64,000 nucleotides of DNA from the NCBI RefSeq assembly GCF_026342355.1, contig NZ_JAPEMV010000005.1:496001-560000 (forward strand), read 5' to 3'. Shown one piece after another: positions 1 through 7,667 of the stretch. The stretch is from Streptomyces sp. NBC_00249. GTDB taxonomy: Bacteria; Actinomycetota; Actinomycetes; Streptomycetales; Streptomycetaceae. The stretch's first letter is position 1. Each line of letters begins with the position of its first letter. The notes below the pieces were generated by a model. That model saw nothing but the letters and a program-made list of their open reading frames with translations, was not told where the DNA came from and made no database searches. The translations under genes and the position numbers were made by a program.

Positions 1-758
1 GGTTGTGGTACATCGTCGGGTCGTTGAGCCAGGCGGGAACCTTGAGGTTCTTCTTCGCCTCGGGCACGAACGGGGTCCGCGGGAAGGCGGCGGGCCCGGT
101 CTTCGGGAACTTCCCGCCGGCTCCCACGGCCGCGTCGTCGAAGGGCACGCCGTCCGTGGCCAGATAGGGGAAGGCCCCCTTGGACAGGTAGTCGTGCGAG
201 CCCTCCCGGTAGTCCACGACATCGGCGGTGTGGTTGGTGATGACGTCGAAGAAGACCTTCATCCCCTTCCCGTGCGCCTTGTCGATCAGCCGCTCGAGGT
301 CGGCATTGGTCCCGAAGTGCGGGTCGACCTGGGTGAAGTCGGTGATCCAGTAGCCGTGGTAGCCGGCCGACGCGTCCTTGCCCGTCCCCTGCACCGGCTG
401 GTTCTTGAAGATCGGCGCCATCCAGATGGCGGTGGTGCCCAGGCCCTTGATGTAGTCGAGCCGGTCGGTCAGCCCCTTGAGGTCGCCGCCCTGGTAGAAC
501 CCCTTGTCCGTCGGGTCCAGCCCGGTCTCCAGCCGGCTGCCGGTCAGCCCGCCCCGGTCGTTGCGCGGGTCGCCGTTCGCGAAGCGGTCCGGGAGGACGA
601 AGTAGAACTGCTCGCGGGTCAGGTCGTGCCGGGAGGGCTCGGCCGCCAGCTTCGCGTCGGACGGCGGGCCCGGGGCGGTGCCGGCGGCGGCCGGGAGGGC
701 GGGCAGGAGCGTCACGGCCAGGGCGGCGGCGAGCACTCCTGCGGCTGGGCGTATCACG
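1..758 (-). CDS. Secreted pullulanase-type alpha-amylase (GH13), N-terminal part, cut by the window edge
   Basis: An exported GH13 starch/pullulan-degrading enzyme; only about the first 252 residues are inside the window. It starts at GTG (758-756) behind an AAGGAG ribosome-binding site. A hydrophobic signal peptide ending near PALPAAAG is followed by the GH13 N-terminal barrel: YFVLPDRFANGD, YQGGDLKGLTDRLDYIKGLG, the substrate-loop motif GYHGYW and region I (DVITNH). The catalytic Asp/Glu lie beyond the window. It is downstream of and co-oriented with the amylase gene, separated by a hairpin. In S. coelicolor I recall a bifunctional amylase/dextrinase (pulA) at this place. Family call firm; alpha-1,6 versus alpha-1,4 specificity not decidable here. 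Confidence 0.85.
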
Positions 759-783
759 GCGGATCTCCTTGGTCACGGGGTGA

Positions 784-826
784 GGGCCGCCCGGCGGTGG
801 CGGGGTCGTGACGTGCCGGGCGGCCC
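784..826. terminator. Strong hairpin between amylase and pullulanase genes
   Basis: A perfect 12-base inverted repeat, GGGCCGCCCGGC at 784-795 and its complement at 815-826, follows the amylase stop (847). There is no T-run, as is common in Streptomyces. It probably terminates or attenuates transcription from amylase into the downstream gene. Confidence 0.6.
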
Positions 827-846
827 TGGTCTGTGGTGGCTGCGGC

Positions 847-2544
847 TCAGCCGCGCCAGGTGTCGTTCAGCACGGCCTTGCCGCTCGCCGGGACGGTGGC
901 GGTGCGGTTGGCCCCGCTCTCCCAGGTGACGTTCCCGGCGGAGTCCTTGCGGAGGTACTTGTAGGCGAACGCGGTTCCGGCGGGGAGGGTGACCTCGCGC
1001 TTCCAGACGGGGTAGGCGGCCGGGTCGAGCTTCAGGGCGCTCCCGGTGTTCCAGGAGCCCAGCTCGGGGAGGTCACCGGTGACGTAGATGTCCTGGCCGG
1101 TCACGGTGGTGGCGTTGACGGCGAAGGAGGCCCCGGCGACGGCCGGCGCTCCCGTGCAGGTACGGGCCCCGGTGTGCAGGGCGAGCGCGGTCCCGGCGGC
1201 GACGGTGGCGGTGAACTGCCCGGACCCGTTGACGGTGACGGCGCGGCCGCTCTGGACGTCGCAGTAGTCCCCTGCGGCCAGCGAGGTCTGGAAGGTCCGC
1301 GTCAGCCCAGCACCTTCATGGTTGATCACCACATAGGCCTTGGACCCCCGCCCGAAGGCGATCTGGTCACCGCCGTTGTCCCACCAGCCGGTGACGCCCT
1401 GCCCGCGCGCCTCGTTCCGGAAGCCCACCATGGAGGAGATCTCCCGCCAGGCGTGCTGGCACTTCCACCCGTCGGCGTAACAGGCGTTCACCGCACCCCC
1501 GTTGGGCGGGCCGGCGTCCCGGTCGGTCCACTCGTACCCGGAGTGCACGTCGGGCGACCCGTAGGGCCAGGCCAGCATGAACACGCTGGCGAGGGTGTAG
1601 GCGGAGCCGTCCTTGTAGTTCAGCGTGTCACCGCCGCGCTCGGTGTCGTGGTTGTCGACGAACACCCCGGCCTGCGAGCCGGGCATGTACCCCCACGCCT
1701 CGCCGAAGTTCTTCAGATAGGCGAGGTTCTCGCCCTGGAACACCCTCTTCAGGTCCCGCGCGTACCGGAACTCCTGGACGTCACCGCTCCCCAGGTACTC
1801 ACTGGGCGAGACGGCCTCCCCGGCCCCGAATATCGCCTCCTGCTTCCAGTAGGCCCCCGGATTCGTCAGCCGGGACTTGATGTTGGCGAGGTCGGCGGCG
1901 GGCATGTGCTTGGCGGCGTCGATCCGGAACCCGTCCACGCCCAGCGACAGCAGGTCGTTCAGATACCCGGCGATCCGGCCCCGCACGTACTCCTCGCCGG
2001 TGTCCAGGTCCGCGAGCTGCACGAGCTCGCAGTTCTGGACGTTGGCCTTGTCCTGGTAGTTCGAGATCGTCGCCCGGCAGTCGTCCATGTCGGACCCGGA
2101 GTAGACGCCCGGATACCCGTACTTCGTGTACGAAGACCCCCCGGTCCCGACGCCGTCACCGGCGGCCATGTGATTGATGACGGAGTCGGCGACCACCTTC
2201 ACGCCGGCGGCATGACAGGTGTCGACCATGGCCTTGAAGGCCGCCCGGTCCCCCAGCCGCCCGGCGATCTTGTAACTGACGGGCTGATAGGACGTCCACC
2301 ACTGGGCCCCCTGGATGTGCTCCTGGGGCGGCGAGACCTGCACGTACCCGTACCCGGCGGGCCCGAGCTGCCCGGTACAGGCGGCGGCCACTGCATCGAA
2401 CTTCCACTCGAACATCACGGCGGTGACGTCCTTCACCCCGGGCGGCACGGCCACGGCCTGCGGCGCGGCCTGCACACCGAGCGCGGCAACGGCGGCCACG
2501 GCAGCGGCGAGCGCGGATCTGCGGGTCCTACGGACGGGGGGCAT
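847..2544 (-). CDS. Secreted alpha-amylase with C-terminal starch-binding domain (GH13 + CBM20)
   Basis: Extracellular endo-acting alpha-amylase, 565 residues. The ATG at 2544 is chosen because AGGAGG lies just upstream and an arginine-rich, hydrophobic signal peptide (PPVRRTRRSALAAAV..., cleavage near QAVAVPP) follows; longer in-frame starts lack both. GH13 signatures: INHMA (region I), DGFRIDAAKHM with the nucleophile Asp, GEAVSPSEYL with the acid/base Glu, and VDNHDTE with the third Asp. The last ~100 residues are a CBM20 starch-binding domain (YVTGDLPELGSW, FAYKYLRKD, WESGANR). CTTGC-type repeats upstream suggest maltose-responsive repression like that of other Streptomyces amylase genes. 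Confidence 0.93.
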   Translation of the reverse strand: MPPVRRTRRSALAAAVAAVAALGVQAAPQAVAVPPGVKDVTAVMFEWKFDAVAAACTGQLGPAGYGYVQVSPPQEHIQGAQWWTSYQPVSYKIAGRLGDRAAFKAMVDTCHAAGVKVVADSVINHMAAGDGVGTGGSSYTKYGYPGVYSGSDMDDCRATISNYQDKANVQNCELVQLADLDTGEEYVRGRIAGYLNDLLSLGVDGFRIDAAKHMPAADLANIKSRLTNPGAYWKQEAIFGAGEAVSPSEYLGSGDVQEFRYARDLKRVFQGENLAYLKNFGEAWGYMPGSQAGVFVDNHDTERGGDTLNYKDGSAYTLASVFMLAWPYGSPDVHSGYEWTDRDAGPPNGGAVNACYADGWKCQHAWREISSMVGFRNEARGQGVTGWWDNGGDQIAFGRGSKAYVVINHEGAGLTRTFQTSLAAGDYCDVQSGRAVTVNGSGQFTATVAAGTALALHTGARTCTGAPAVAGASFAVNATTVTGQDIYVTGDLPELGSWNTGSALKLDPAAYPVWKREVTLPAGTAFAYKYLRKDSAGNVTWESGANRTATVPASGKAVLNDTWRG

Positions 2545-2606
2545 GCGGTACCTCCTGGCGGGAGAGGTGGGGATTGCCGCTGACCGTAGGGCGCCGCCAT
2601 GGAGTG

Positions 2607-2634
2607 TTGCAAGAGCTTGCGCAAGAGATTGCAG
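2607..2634. promoter_or_regulatory. MalR/Reg1-type operator repeats upstream of the amylase gene
   Basis: TTGCAAG (2607-2613), CTTGCGCAAG (2616-2625) and ATTGCAG (2628-2634) form closely spaced direct and inverted CTTGC/GCAAG units about 65-90 bases upstream of the amylase ATG. Streptomyces amylase and chitinase promoters are known to carry such pentamers, bound by MalR/Reg1-type LacI repressors. The same motif recurs at 10911-10956. Binding here is inferred. Confidence 0.6.
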
Positions 2635-2730
2635 AATTGTTTCCGACACGGCCGCCGCCTCACGGGGTCTGGCCACACGCCTCACGGGGACGTTGAGCGG
2701 TGTCGGGGGGGGGGTGGCGGGGTGCCGCCT

Positions 2731-3104
2731 GGGCGGTCTCAGGGAGGGGTTGGGGCTTTCCCGTCAGCCTCATCGTCCTTCCGGGGCGGGCCGGCCTGTC
2801 AAGGGCGCTCCTTCGTCGCGTCGCTTCGCGATGGCCTTCGGCCACCCTTGACAGACCGTCCCGCCCCGGAAAAACGAAGACTGCCGGGAAACCCCCAAAA
2901 GAACGGGACGGGGGGAAGGACAGAGGGGCGGGTCTCTCAGCGATGCGGCGGGCCGCCTCCGGCCGCCATCCACCCATCCGGGCAGCTCAGAGTCCCTTTC
3001 CGGGCCAGGGCGCGGCCCTACCTGCACGAAATGACGACGAGGGGGCCGCCAGCCCCCTCCAGGCGCATCAGATCGCTACGCGCTCCTCATATCTCGGCGT
3101 CTGC
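2731..3104 (+). repeat. Left arm of a ~375-bp inverted repeat flanking the CYTH cassette
   Basis: Reverse complement of 4572-4950. By eye, the outer ~185 bases (2731 to about 2915) differ from the other arm at only about half a dozen positions; the cassette-facing half is more diverged, with small indels. Several open frames run through the arm in many frames but look like by-products of its G+C content. With the arm and the amylase promoter, 2545-3229 is accounted for; I see nothing further in 3105-3229. Confidence 0.9.
2781..2869 (+). other. Multi-branched hairpin core of the left arm
   Basis: A 25-base outer stem (2781-2805 with 2845-2869, two mismatches, built on TGTCAAGGG/CCCTTGACA) encloses three consecutive small hairpins at 2806-2820, 2821-2831 (TCGCTTCGCGA) and 2832-2844 (TGGCCTTCGGCCA, containing CUUCGG as RNA). 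The result is a cloverleaf-like fold. It could be a structured RNA, a hairpin end of a mobile element, or a protein-binding site; no known family is recognised. Confidence 0.55.
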
Positions 3105-3229
3105 GACCCGCCTTGGGGAGGCGCCTCCTGTCCGGGCGGACGATGGCTTGTCCGGCGGGAGTTGTGGTGTGCCTGAGTGTCTCGTAGGCGTCGGCCGCAC
3201 GAAAACGGTCCCCGAGCAGTCTTGATGCG

Positions 3230-3808
3230 TTAGGTCGCGCTCGCGATGTCAGGGGCCCTGCGGCGGGCCTTCACAGCGTCGGTGTACTGCTCACGCGTCA
3301 GGTCCCCCGCATCGATGCCGAGCTCGACAAGAACCTCCCGGACATCATCAAGGGCCTCGGTGACGTCCTTCTCCTCGACCAGCGTCTCCAGCTCCAGGAA
3401 CGTCCCGTCCACCTCGGGGACACGGACCAACGTGGCGAGCATCTGCCGGCCTCGCGCCTCGAAGGCGTAGTTCCTGCACCGCTTCTCGAACGCGACAGCC
3501 TGTACGTACCCCAGCCCACGGAGCAAGGCATGGACAGCTTGGGCATCCTCTACGCGGGTTTCGTGCTCCGGCTTCGACCCGGACTCCTCGTCCACCCGGG
3601 CGCCCTTGTAGGTGAGGACCGTGCGCGTCTCGTCCGCCCCGTGCACGGTCCTGACCCGAAGCTCCTCGTCCTGAGCCTCCAACGCCCCGTCCGGCGTGTC
3701 GTAGTAGGTGTCCTGGTACACCTCGGCCCGGCCCACGGCCCGCTCGTCCAGCCGTCGCAGCGTCTCTTGCGGCGCGTGCACCCGCGCCTTCAGCTCCGCT
3801 TCGATCAT
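3230..3808 (-). CDS. CYTH-domain protein (class IV adenylate cyclase / thiamine-triphosphatase-like)
   Basis: A cytoplasmic CYTH 'triphosphate tunnel' protein of 192 residues. It begins MIEAELKAR, carrying the ExExK metal/triphosphate signature, followed by YQDTYYDTPD, a run of basic and acidic strand motifs (LRVRTV, VLTYKGAR, HETRVED) and FLELETLVEEKD. The family includes CyaB-type adenylate cyclases, thiamine triphosphatases and inorganic triphosphatases; the substrate cannot be read from sequence. The ATG at 3808 is preceded by GAGGGGA and lies 14 bases after the stop of the decayed XRE regulator, so the two were probably one transcription unit. It lies between the inverted-repeat arms and looks less GC-rich than neighbouring genes. 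Confidence 0.85.
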   Translation of the reverse strand: MIEAELKARVHAPQETLRRLDERAVGRAEVYQDTYYDTPDGALEAQDEELRVRTVHGADETRTVLTYKGARVDEESGSKPEHETRVEDAQAVHALLRGLGYVQAVAFEKRCRNYAFEARGRQMLATLVRVPEVDGTFLELETLVEEKDVTEALDDVREVLVELGIDAGDLTREQYTDAVKARRRAPDIASAT

Positions 3809-3822
3809 CCGCCCGTCCCCTC

Positions 3823-4267
3823 TCAAACCGTACGTTCGGCGCCATTGGCCACAGCCTCGAACATGCGCCGAAACCCCCTGAACAGCGGGCCGTGCGGCGT
3901 CTCCATCACCTTGTAGGTGGCAGATTCGTGCCCTTCCCACCCCGAGTCGAACGCCCCGACGAACAGGGTGGAGTCAGCCCGGATCAGCCGCCACGTCGGC
4001 AGCATGCCGTACCTGTACACCTCGATGTCACAGATCCCGGCAAGCTCACGGAGCCGAGCCTCGGCCAGCCGCCAGCCCGAGGAGATGGCGAGCGTCGTCG
4101 GGCATGTACAGACCATCAGCGATCCGCTCGTACACATCGAGCCGCGACACCTCACGGCGCCGGTTGATGATCTCGTTCACCCGCGCCTGAGTCATACCGA
4201 CCGCCGCCGCGATACGCGCCTGGCTGGCTCCGCTGTACTGCTGGACGTATCGGAACACCGCACCCAC
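3823..4267 (-). pseudogene. XRE-type helix-turn-helix regulator with internal out-of-frame deletion
   Basis: From ATG 4267 one frame encodes an XRE helix-turn-helix (ASQARIAAAVGMTQARVNEIIN) that runs on to LLGLAAG and stops at 4046. A second frame carries the C-terminal part (RLAEARLRELAG, VYRYGMLPTWRLIRAD, ESATYKV, HGPLFRGFRRMFEA) to the stop at 3823. The frames meet near 4062-4080. Streptomyces proteins I recall join these two halves through a long middle segment that is absent here, so an internal deletion has shifted the frame. The HTH half could still be made as a ~73-residue peptide. It precedes the CYTH gene and was probably its regulator or operon partner. Confidence 0.75.
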
Positions 4268-4290
4268 GTCGCGCGAGCGAAGGGCCTGAC

Positions 4291-4350
4291 GTGCATCTGC
4301 GCGTGCTGGAGCGCTTCATCGACTCTTTCGAGGAGGCGTCCGATGACTGA
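4291..4350 (+). pseudogene. C-terminal remnant of a lost upstream gene
   Basis: A 19-codon open stretch (…RVLERFIDSFEEASDD, stop TGA at 4348-4350) overlaps the ATG of the next gene by 8 bases, an arrangement typical of translational coupling. It looks like the tail of a longer gene whose body is missing, probably deleted together with the promoter side of the XRE gene. It is too short to identify. Confidence 0.35.
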
Positions 4351-4600
4351 GCAATACGAATACGTGCCGCATCAGCTCCTGCGCCGTCGTGTGCGCGATA
4401 TCGCCTCGGGCACCGAGGGAGAGCTGATGGCCGTGATCAACGAGGACGTCTCGGACTCCGCCGCCTACGAGCGCTGGATGATGCTGGCCTACATCCGGGG
4501 CGCGTCGGGCCGCGAATTCACCACCGCAGTCGACAACATCGAGCCCGCCGCTGACCAGCCACAGACGGACCGCAGACGCCGGAATGAGCGAAGCGCGTAG
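4343..4600 (+). CDS. Small unknown protein in the inverted-repeat cassette
   Basis: 85 residues (begins MTEQYEYVPHQLL, contains RRRVRDIASGTEGELMAV and YIRGASGREFTTAVDNIEPA). No family is recognised; I recall similar small proteins beside XRE regulators in Streptomyces but cannot confirm it. The start at 4343 has GGAGG 7 bases upstream. The basic C-terminus (TDRRRRNERSA) is encoded by the start of the right repeat arm, so the repeat has probably supplied or replaced the original end of the gene. Intracellular; no signal or membrane segment. Confidence 0.6.
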   Translation: MTEQYEYVPHQLLRRRVRDIASGTEGELMAVINEDVSDSAAYERWMMLAYIRGASGREFTTAVDNIEPAADQPQTDRRRRNERSA

Positions 4601-4950
4601 CGATCTGATGCGCCTGTCTGCTCCGGATGGCCTTCTGGTCGTCATTTCGTGCGGGTAAGGCCGCGCCCTGGCCCGGGAATGGGCTGTGAGCTGGCCGGAT
4701 GGGTGGATGGCGGCCGGAGACGGCTCGTCTCATCGCTGAGAGACCCGCTCCTCCCTCTCTCCGCCCCGTCCCGTTCTTTTGGGGGTTTCCCGGCAGTCTT
4801 CGTTTTTCCGGGGCGGGACGGTCTGTCAAGGGTGGCCGAAGGCCATCGCGAAGCGACGCGACCGAAGGGAGCGCCCTTGACAGGCCGGCCCGACACGGAA
4901 GGACGATGAGACTGACGGGAAAGCCCCAACCCCTCCCCGAGACCGCCCCA
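4572..4950 (-). repeat. Right arm of the ~375-bp inverted repeat
   Basis: Inverted copy of 2731-3104. The outer ~185 bases are nearly identical between the arms, including the TGTCAAGGG-based core. The arm fills most of the non-coding stretch 4601-5028; 4951-5028 shows only GC-rich sequence with a CCCGGGCCCGGG palindrome. The two arms enclose 3105-4571. Confidence 0.9.
4808..4908 (-). other. Multi-branched hairpin core of the right arm
   Basis: The same fold as at 2781-2869: stem halves 4808-4832 and 4884-4908 around TGGCCGAAGGCCA and TCGCGAAGCGA. The innermost stem part (TGTCAAGGG/CCCTTGACA) is perfect. The distal end has changed (GACACGG in place of GCCCCGG), shortening the stem. The third inner loop carries two extra bases compared with the left arm. 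Confidence 0.5.
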
Positions 4951-5028
4951 GGGTGGAACCCGACCCTGACCCGAGGAAGCAGGCGGGCAGCCCCCGCCCC
5001 ACCCCCCGGGCCCGGGACGTCGGCGGCG

Positions 5029-6030
5029 TCAGCCCCCCGCCACCCGACCCGTCGACCCCCGGACCACCAGCTCCGGCTGGAACACGTACTCCGTGCGCTG
5101 CACCGGCGTGCCGGCCACCGCCTCCAGCAGGGCGCCCACCGCCGCTGTGGCCATCGCGCGGACCGGCTGGCGGATCGTGGTCAGTGGGGGGTCGGTGAAG
5201 GCGATGAGCGGGGAGTCGTCGAAGCCGACGACCGAGATGTCCTCCGGGACGCGCAGGCCCCGCTCGCGGGCCGCGCGGATGACGCCGAGGGCCATCATGT
5301 CGCTCGCGCACACGACGCCCGTGCAGCCCCGGTCCAGCAGGGCGCCGCCCGCCGCATGCCCGCCCTCGACGGTGAACAGGGTGCGCTCCACGAGCCCCTC
5401 CCCGCCCGGCAGGGCGGCCAGGAAACCCTGCTCCTTGCGCGCGGACGGGACGTACCGGGTCGGCCCGATGGCCAGCCCGATCCGGCGGTGTCCGAGCTCC
5501 TCCAGGTGCCGCACCGCCATCTCCGCCGCCGCCCGGTCGTCGGGGGAGATGAACGGGGCGTTGACGGACTCGTTGAAGCCGTTGATCAGCACGAACGGCA
5601 CCCCCCGCGCCGCGAGCCGCTGGTAGCGGACGGGGTCGGCGGACGCGTCGGCGTGCAGGCCGGACAGGAAGACGATCCCCGTGACCCCGCGCTCCTCCAG
5701 CTGCTCGACCAGCTCGTCCTCCGTGGCCCCGCCCGGTGTCTGCGTGCACAGCACGGGGGTGTACCCGTGCCCGGCCAGGGCCTGTTCGATGACCTGGGCG
5801 AACGCCGGGAAGATGGGGTTGGTCAGCTCGGGTATGAGGAGGCCCACCAGCCCGTTGCTGCGGCGTTTCAGTCTCACCGGCCGTTCGTAGCCGAGGACGT
5901 CGAGCGCGGCCAGCACCTTGTGCCGGGTGCCGGCCGCGACGCCCGTCTTGCCGTTGAGCACACGGCTGACGGTCGCCTCGCTGACCTGGGCCTGCGCGGC
6001 GATGTCCGTCAGCCGCAGCGGGGTGGTCAC
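5029..6030 (-). CDS. LacI-family repressor, MalR-like, last gene of the malEFG-aglA operon
   Basis: A DNA-binding repressor for maltodextrin genes, 333 residues. An N-terminal LacI helix-turn-helix (LTDIAAQAQVSEATVSRVLNG) precedes the hinge and a periplasmic-binding-protein-like effector domain (GLVGLLIPELTNPIF, FVLINGFNE, SDMMALG, VGFDDSPLIAFTDPPLTT). The GTG at 6030 overlaps the aglA stop as GTGA, indicating coupled translation; a longer start at 6042 is possible. It is closely related to the repressor at 12723-13754, with only scattered changes in the HTH. Two similar repressors of one region suggest redundancy or split control. Confidence 0.88.
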   Translation of the reverse strand: MTTPLRLTDIAAQAQVSEATVSRVLNGKTGVAAGTRHKVLAALDVLGYERPVRLKRRSNGLVGLLIPELTNPIFPAFAQVIEQALAGHGYTPVLCTQTPGGATEDELVEQLEERGVTGIVFLSGLHADASADPVRYQRLAARGVPFVLINGFNESVNAPFISPDDRAAAEMAVRHLEELGHRRIGLAIGPTRYVPSARKEQGFLAALPGGEGLVERTLFTVEGGHAAGGALLDRGCTGVVCASDMMALGVIRAARERGLRVPEDISVVGFDDSPLIAFTDPPLTTIRQPVRAMATAAVGALLEAVAGTPVQRTEYVFQPELVVRGSTGRVAGG

Positions 6031-7616
6031 CCCCGCCACCACACCGTGCTGTCCGCGGGCAGGACGCCCGGCTCGGCCGGGCCGGCGCTCGCCAGCAGCA
6101 CCTCACCCGGCGCGGGGAAGCGTACGGCCTCACCGGTCGTGTTCACGGTGCAGACGAACTCCCCCCGCCGGAAGGCCAGCACGCCCGCCGGGGCGTCGAG
6201 CCACTCCACCCCGTCGCCCGCCCCCAGGTCGGCCCGCTCGCGCCGGATCCTCAACGCAGCGCGGTACAGCTCCAGCGTGGAGTCCGGGTCGCCGGTCTGC
6301 GCGGCCACGCTCAGCGCGGCCCAGTCGGCCGGCTGCGGGAGCCAGCTGCCGCCGTCGCCGAAGCCGTACGGGGCCTCGGTCCCGGACCACGGGATCGGTA
6401 CGCGGCAGCCGTCGCGCAGCCCGTCCTGCCCGGCCGAGCGGTGGAAGGCCGGGTCCTGGCGGACCTCCGCGGGGAGATCCACGACCTCCGGCAGCCCGAG
6501 CTCCTCGCCCTGGTAGACGTACGCCGATCCGGGCAGCGCCAGCATCAGCAGCGCGGCCGCCCGGGCCCGCTCCAGGCTGCCGAAGCGGGTGCGGTGGCGC
6601 ACCACGTCGTGGTTGGACAGCACCCAGGTCGTCGGCGCGCCCACGGGCCGCATCGAGTCGAGCGAGTCGTCGATGGCACCCCTCAGCGCCTCGGCGTCCC
6701 ACCCGGTCCCCAGGTAGTGGAAGTTGAAGGCCTGGTGGAGCTCGTCGGGCCGCAGGTACATCGCGGTGCGGTCCGCGCTCGGCGTCCAGGCTTCGGCGAC
6801 GCCGATCCGGTCGCCCGCGTACTCGTCGAGCACCTTCCGCCAGGAGCGGTAGATCTCGTGAACGCCGTCCTGGTCGAAGAAGGGCAGGACCTGGTTGCCG
6901 AGGAGCTTGAGCTGTTCGTCGCGCCCGAGGTCGGGCAGGCCGGGGGCCTTGACGAGGCCGTGGGCGACGTCGATGCGGAAGCCGTCGGCGCCGAGGTCGA
7001 GCCAGAAGCGCAGGATGGAGCGGAACTCGTCCTGGACGGCGGGGTGTTCCCAGTTGAAGTCGGGCTGCTCGGGGGCGAAGAGGTGCAGGTACCACTCGCC
7101 GTCGGCCACTCGCGTCCAGGCGGGGCCGCCGAAGATCGACTCCCAGTCGTTGGGCGGCAGCTCCCCGGACTCGCCCTTGCCGGGGCGGAAGTGGAACCGC
7201 TCGCGCAGCGGCGTCCCGGGGCCTTCGCGCAGCGCCTGCTTGAACCATTCGTGCTGGTCGGAGCAGTGGTTGGGGACGAGGTCGACGATGATCCGCATGC
7301 CCAGCGCGTGGGCTTCGCGGATGACGGCGTCGGCGTCGTGGAGGTCGCCGAACATGGGGTCGATGGCCCGGTAGTCGGCGACGTCGTAGCCGGCGTCGGC
7401 CTGCGGGGAGGCGTAGAAGGGGCTCAGCCAGACGGCGTCGACCCCGAGTTCCTTGAGGTAGGGCAGGCGGCTGCGGATGCCTTCGAGGTCCCCCATGCCG
7501 TCCCCGTTGGAGTCGGCGAAGCTGCGCGGATAGACCTGGTAGATCACCGCGTCTCTCCACCAGCCGGGCCGGGTGCCGGTGGTGGTGGGAAGTGCGTCGG
7601 CGAGGTGCTGGGTCAT
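6027..7616 (-). CDS. aglA: Intracellular alpha-glucosidase (GH13), fourth gene of the maltose operon
   Basis: Cytoplasmic GH13 exo-alpha-1,4-glucosidase, 529 residues, releasing glucose from imported maltose and maltodextrins. It has no signal peptide. Motifs: WWRDAVIYQVYPRSFADSNGDG, DLVPNH (region I), DGFRIDVAHG (nucleophile Asp), IGVAEAW (acid/base Glu), VLSNHDVVRH (third Asp), YVYQGEELGLPEV. The ATG at 7616 follows a weak AAGGA site 51 bases after malG, so it belongs to malE-malF-malG-aglA. A close paralogue lies at 11074-12696 on the opposite strand. This copy sits directly behind malG as aglA does in S. coelicolor, hence the symbol. Confidence 0.9.
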   Translation of the reverse strand: MTQHLADALPTTTGTRPGWWRDAVIYQVYPRSFADSNGDGMGDLEGIRSRLPYLKELGVDAVWLSPFYASPQADAGYDVADYRAIDPMFGDLHDADAVIREAHALGMRIIVDLVPNHCSDQHEWFKQALREGPGTPLRERFHFRPGKGESGELPPNDWESIFGGPAWTRVADGEWYLHLFAPEQPDFNWEHPAVQDEFRSILRFWLDLGADGFRIDVAHGLVKAPGLPDLGRDEQLKLLGNQVLPFFDQDGVHEIYRSWRKVLDEYAGDRIGVAEAWTPSADRTAMYLRPDELHQAFNFHYLGTGWDAEALRGAIDDSLDSMRPVGAPTTWVLSNHDVVRHRTRFGSLERARAAALLMLALPGSAYVYQGEELGLPEVVDLPAEVRQDPAFHRSAGQDGLRDGCRVPIPWSGTEAPYGFGDGGSWLPQPADWAALSVAAQTGDPDSTLELYRAALRIRRERADLGAGDGVEWLDAPAGVLAFRRGEFVCTVNTTGEAVRFPAPGEVLLASAGPAEPGVLPADSTVWWRG

Positions 7617-7667
7617 GTCGTCCTTGGAGAGGTCGGGCCGGGGGCGAGAGGGGGCGGGCGCGGGTGG

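Noticed and set aside
2690..4930. Several 80-200 residue open frames in the repeat arms
   Set aside because: They occur in many frames of both arms with no ribosome-binding sites or family motifs; the arms are better explained as structured non-coding repeats.
5005..5016. CCCGGGCCCGGG after the MalR-like gene as a terminator
   Set aside because: A self-complementary run with no loop cannot form a normal intrinsic hairpin; likely GC-rich chance.
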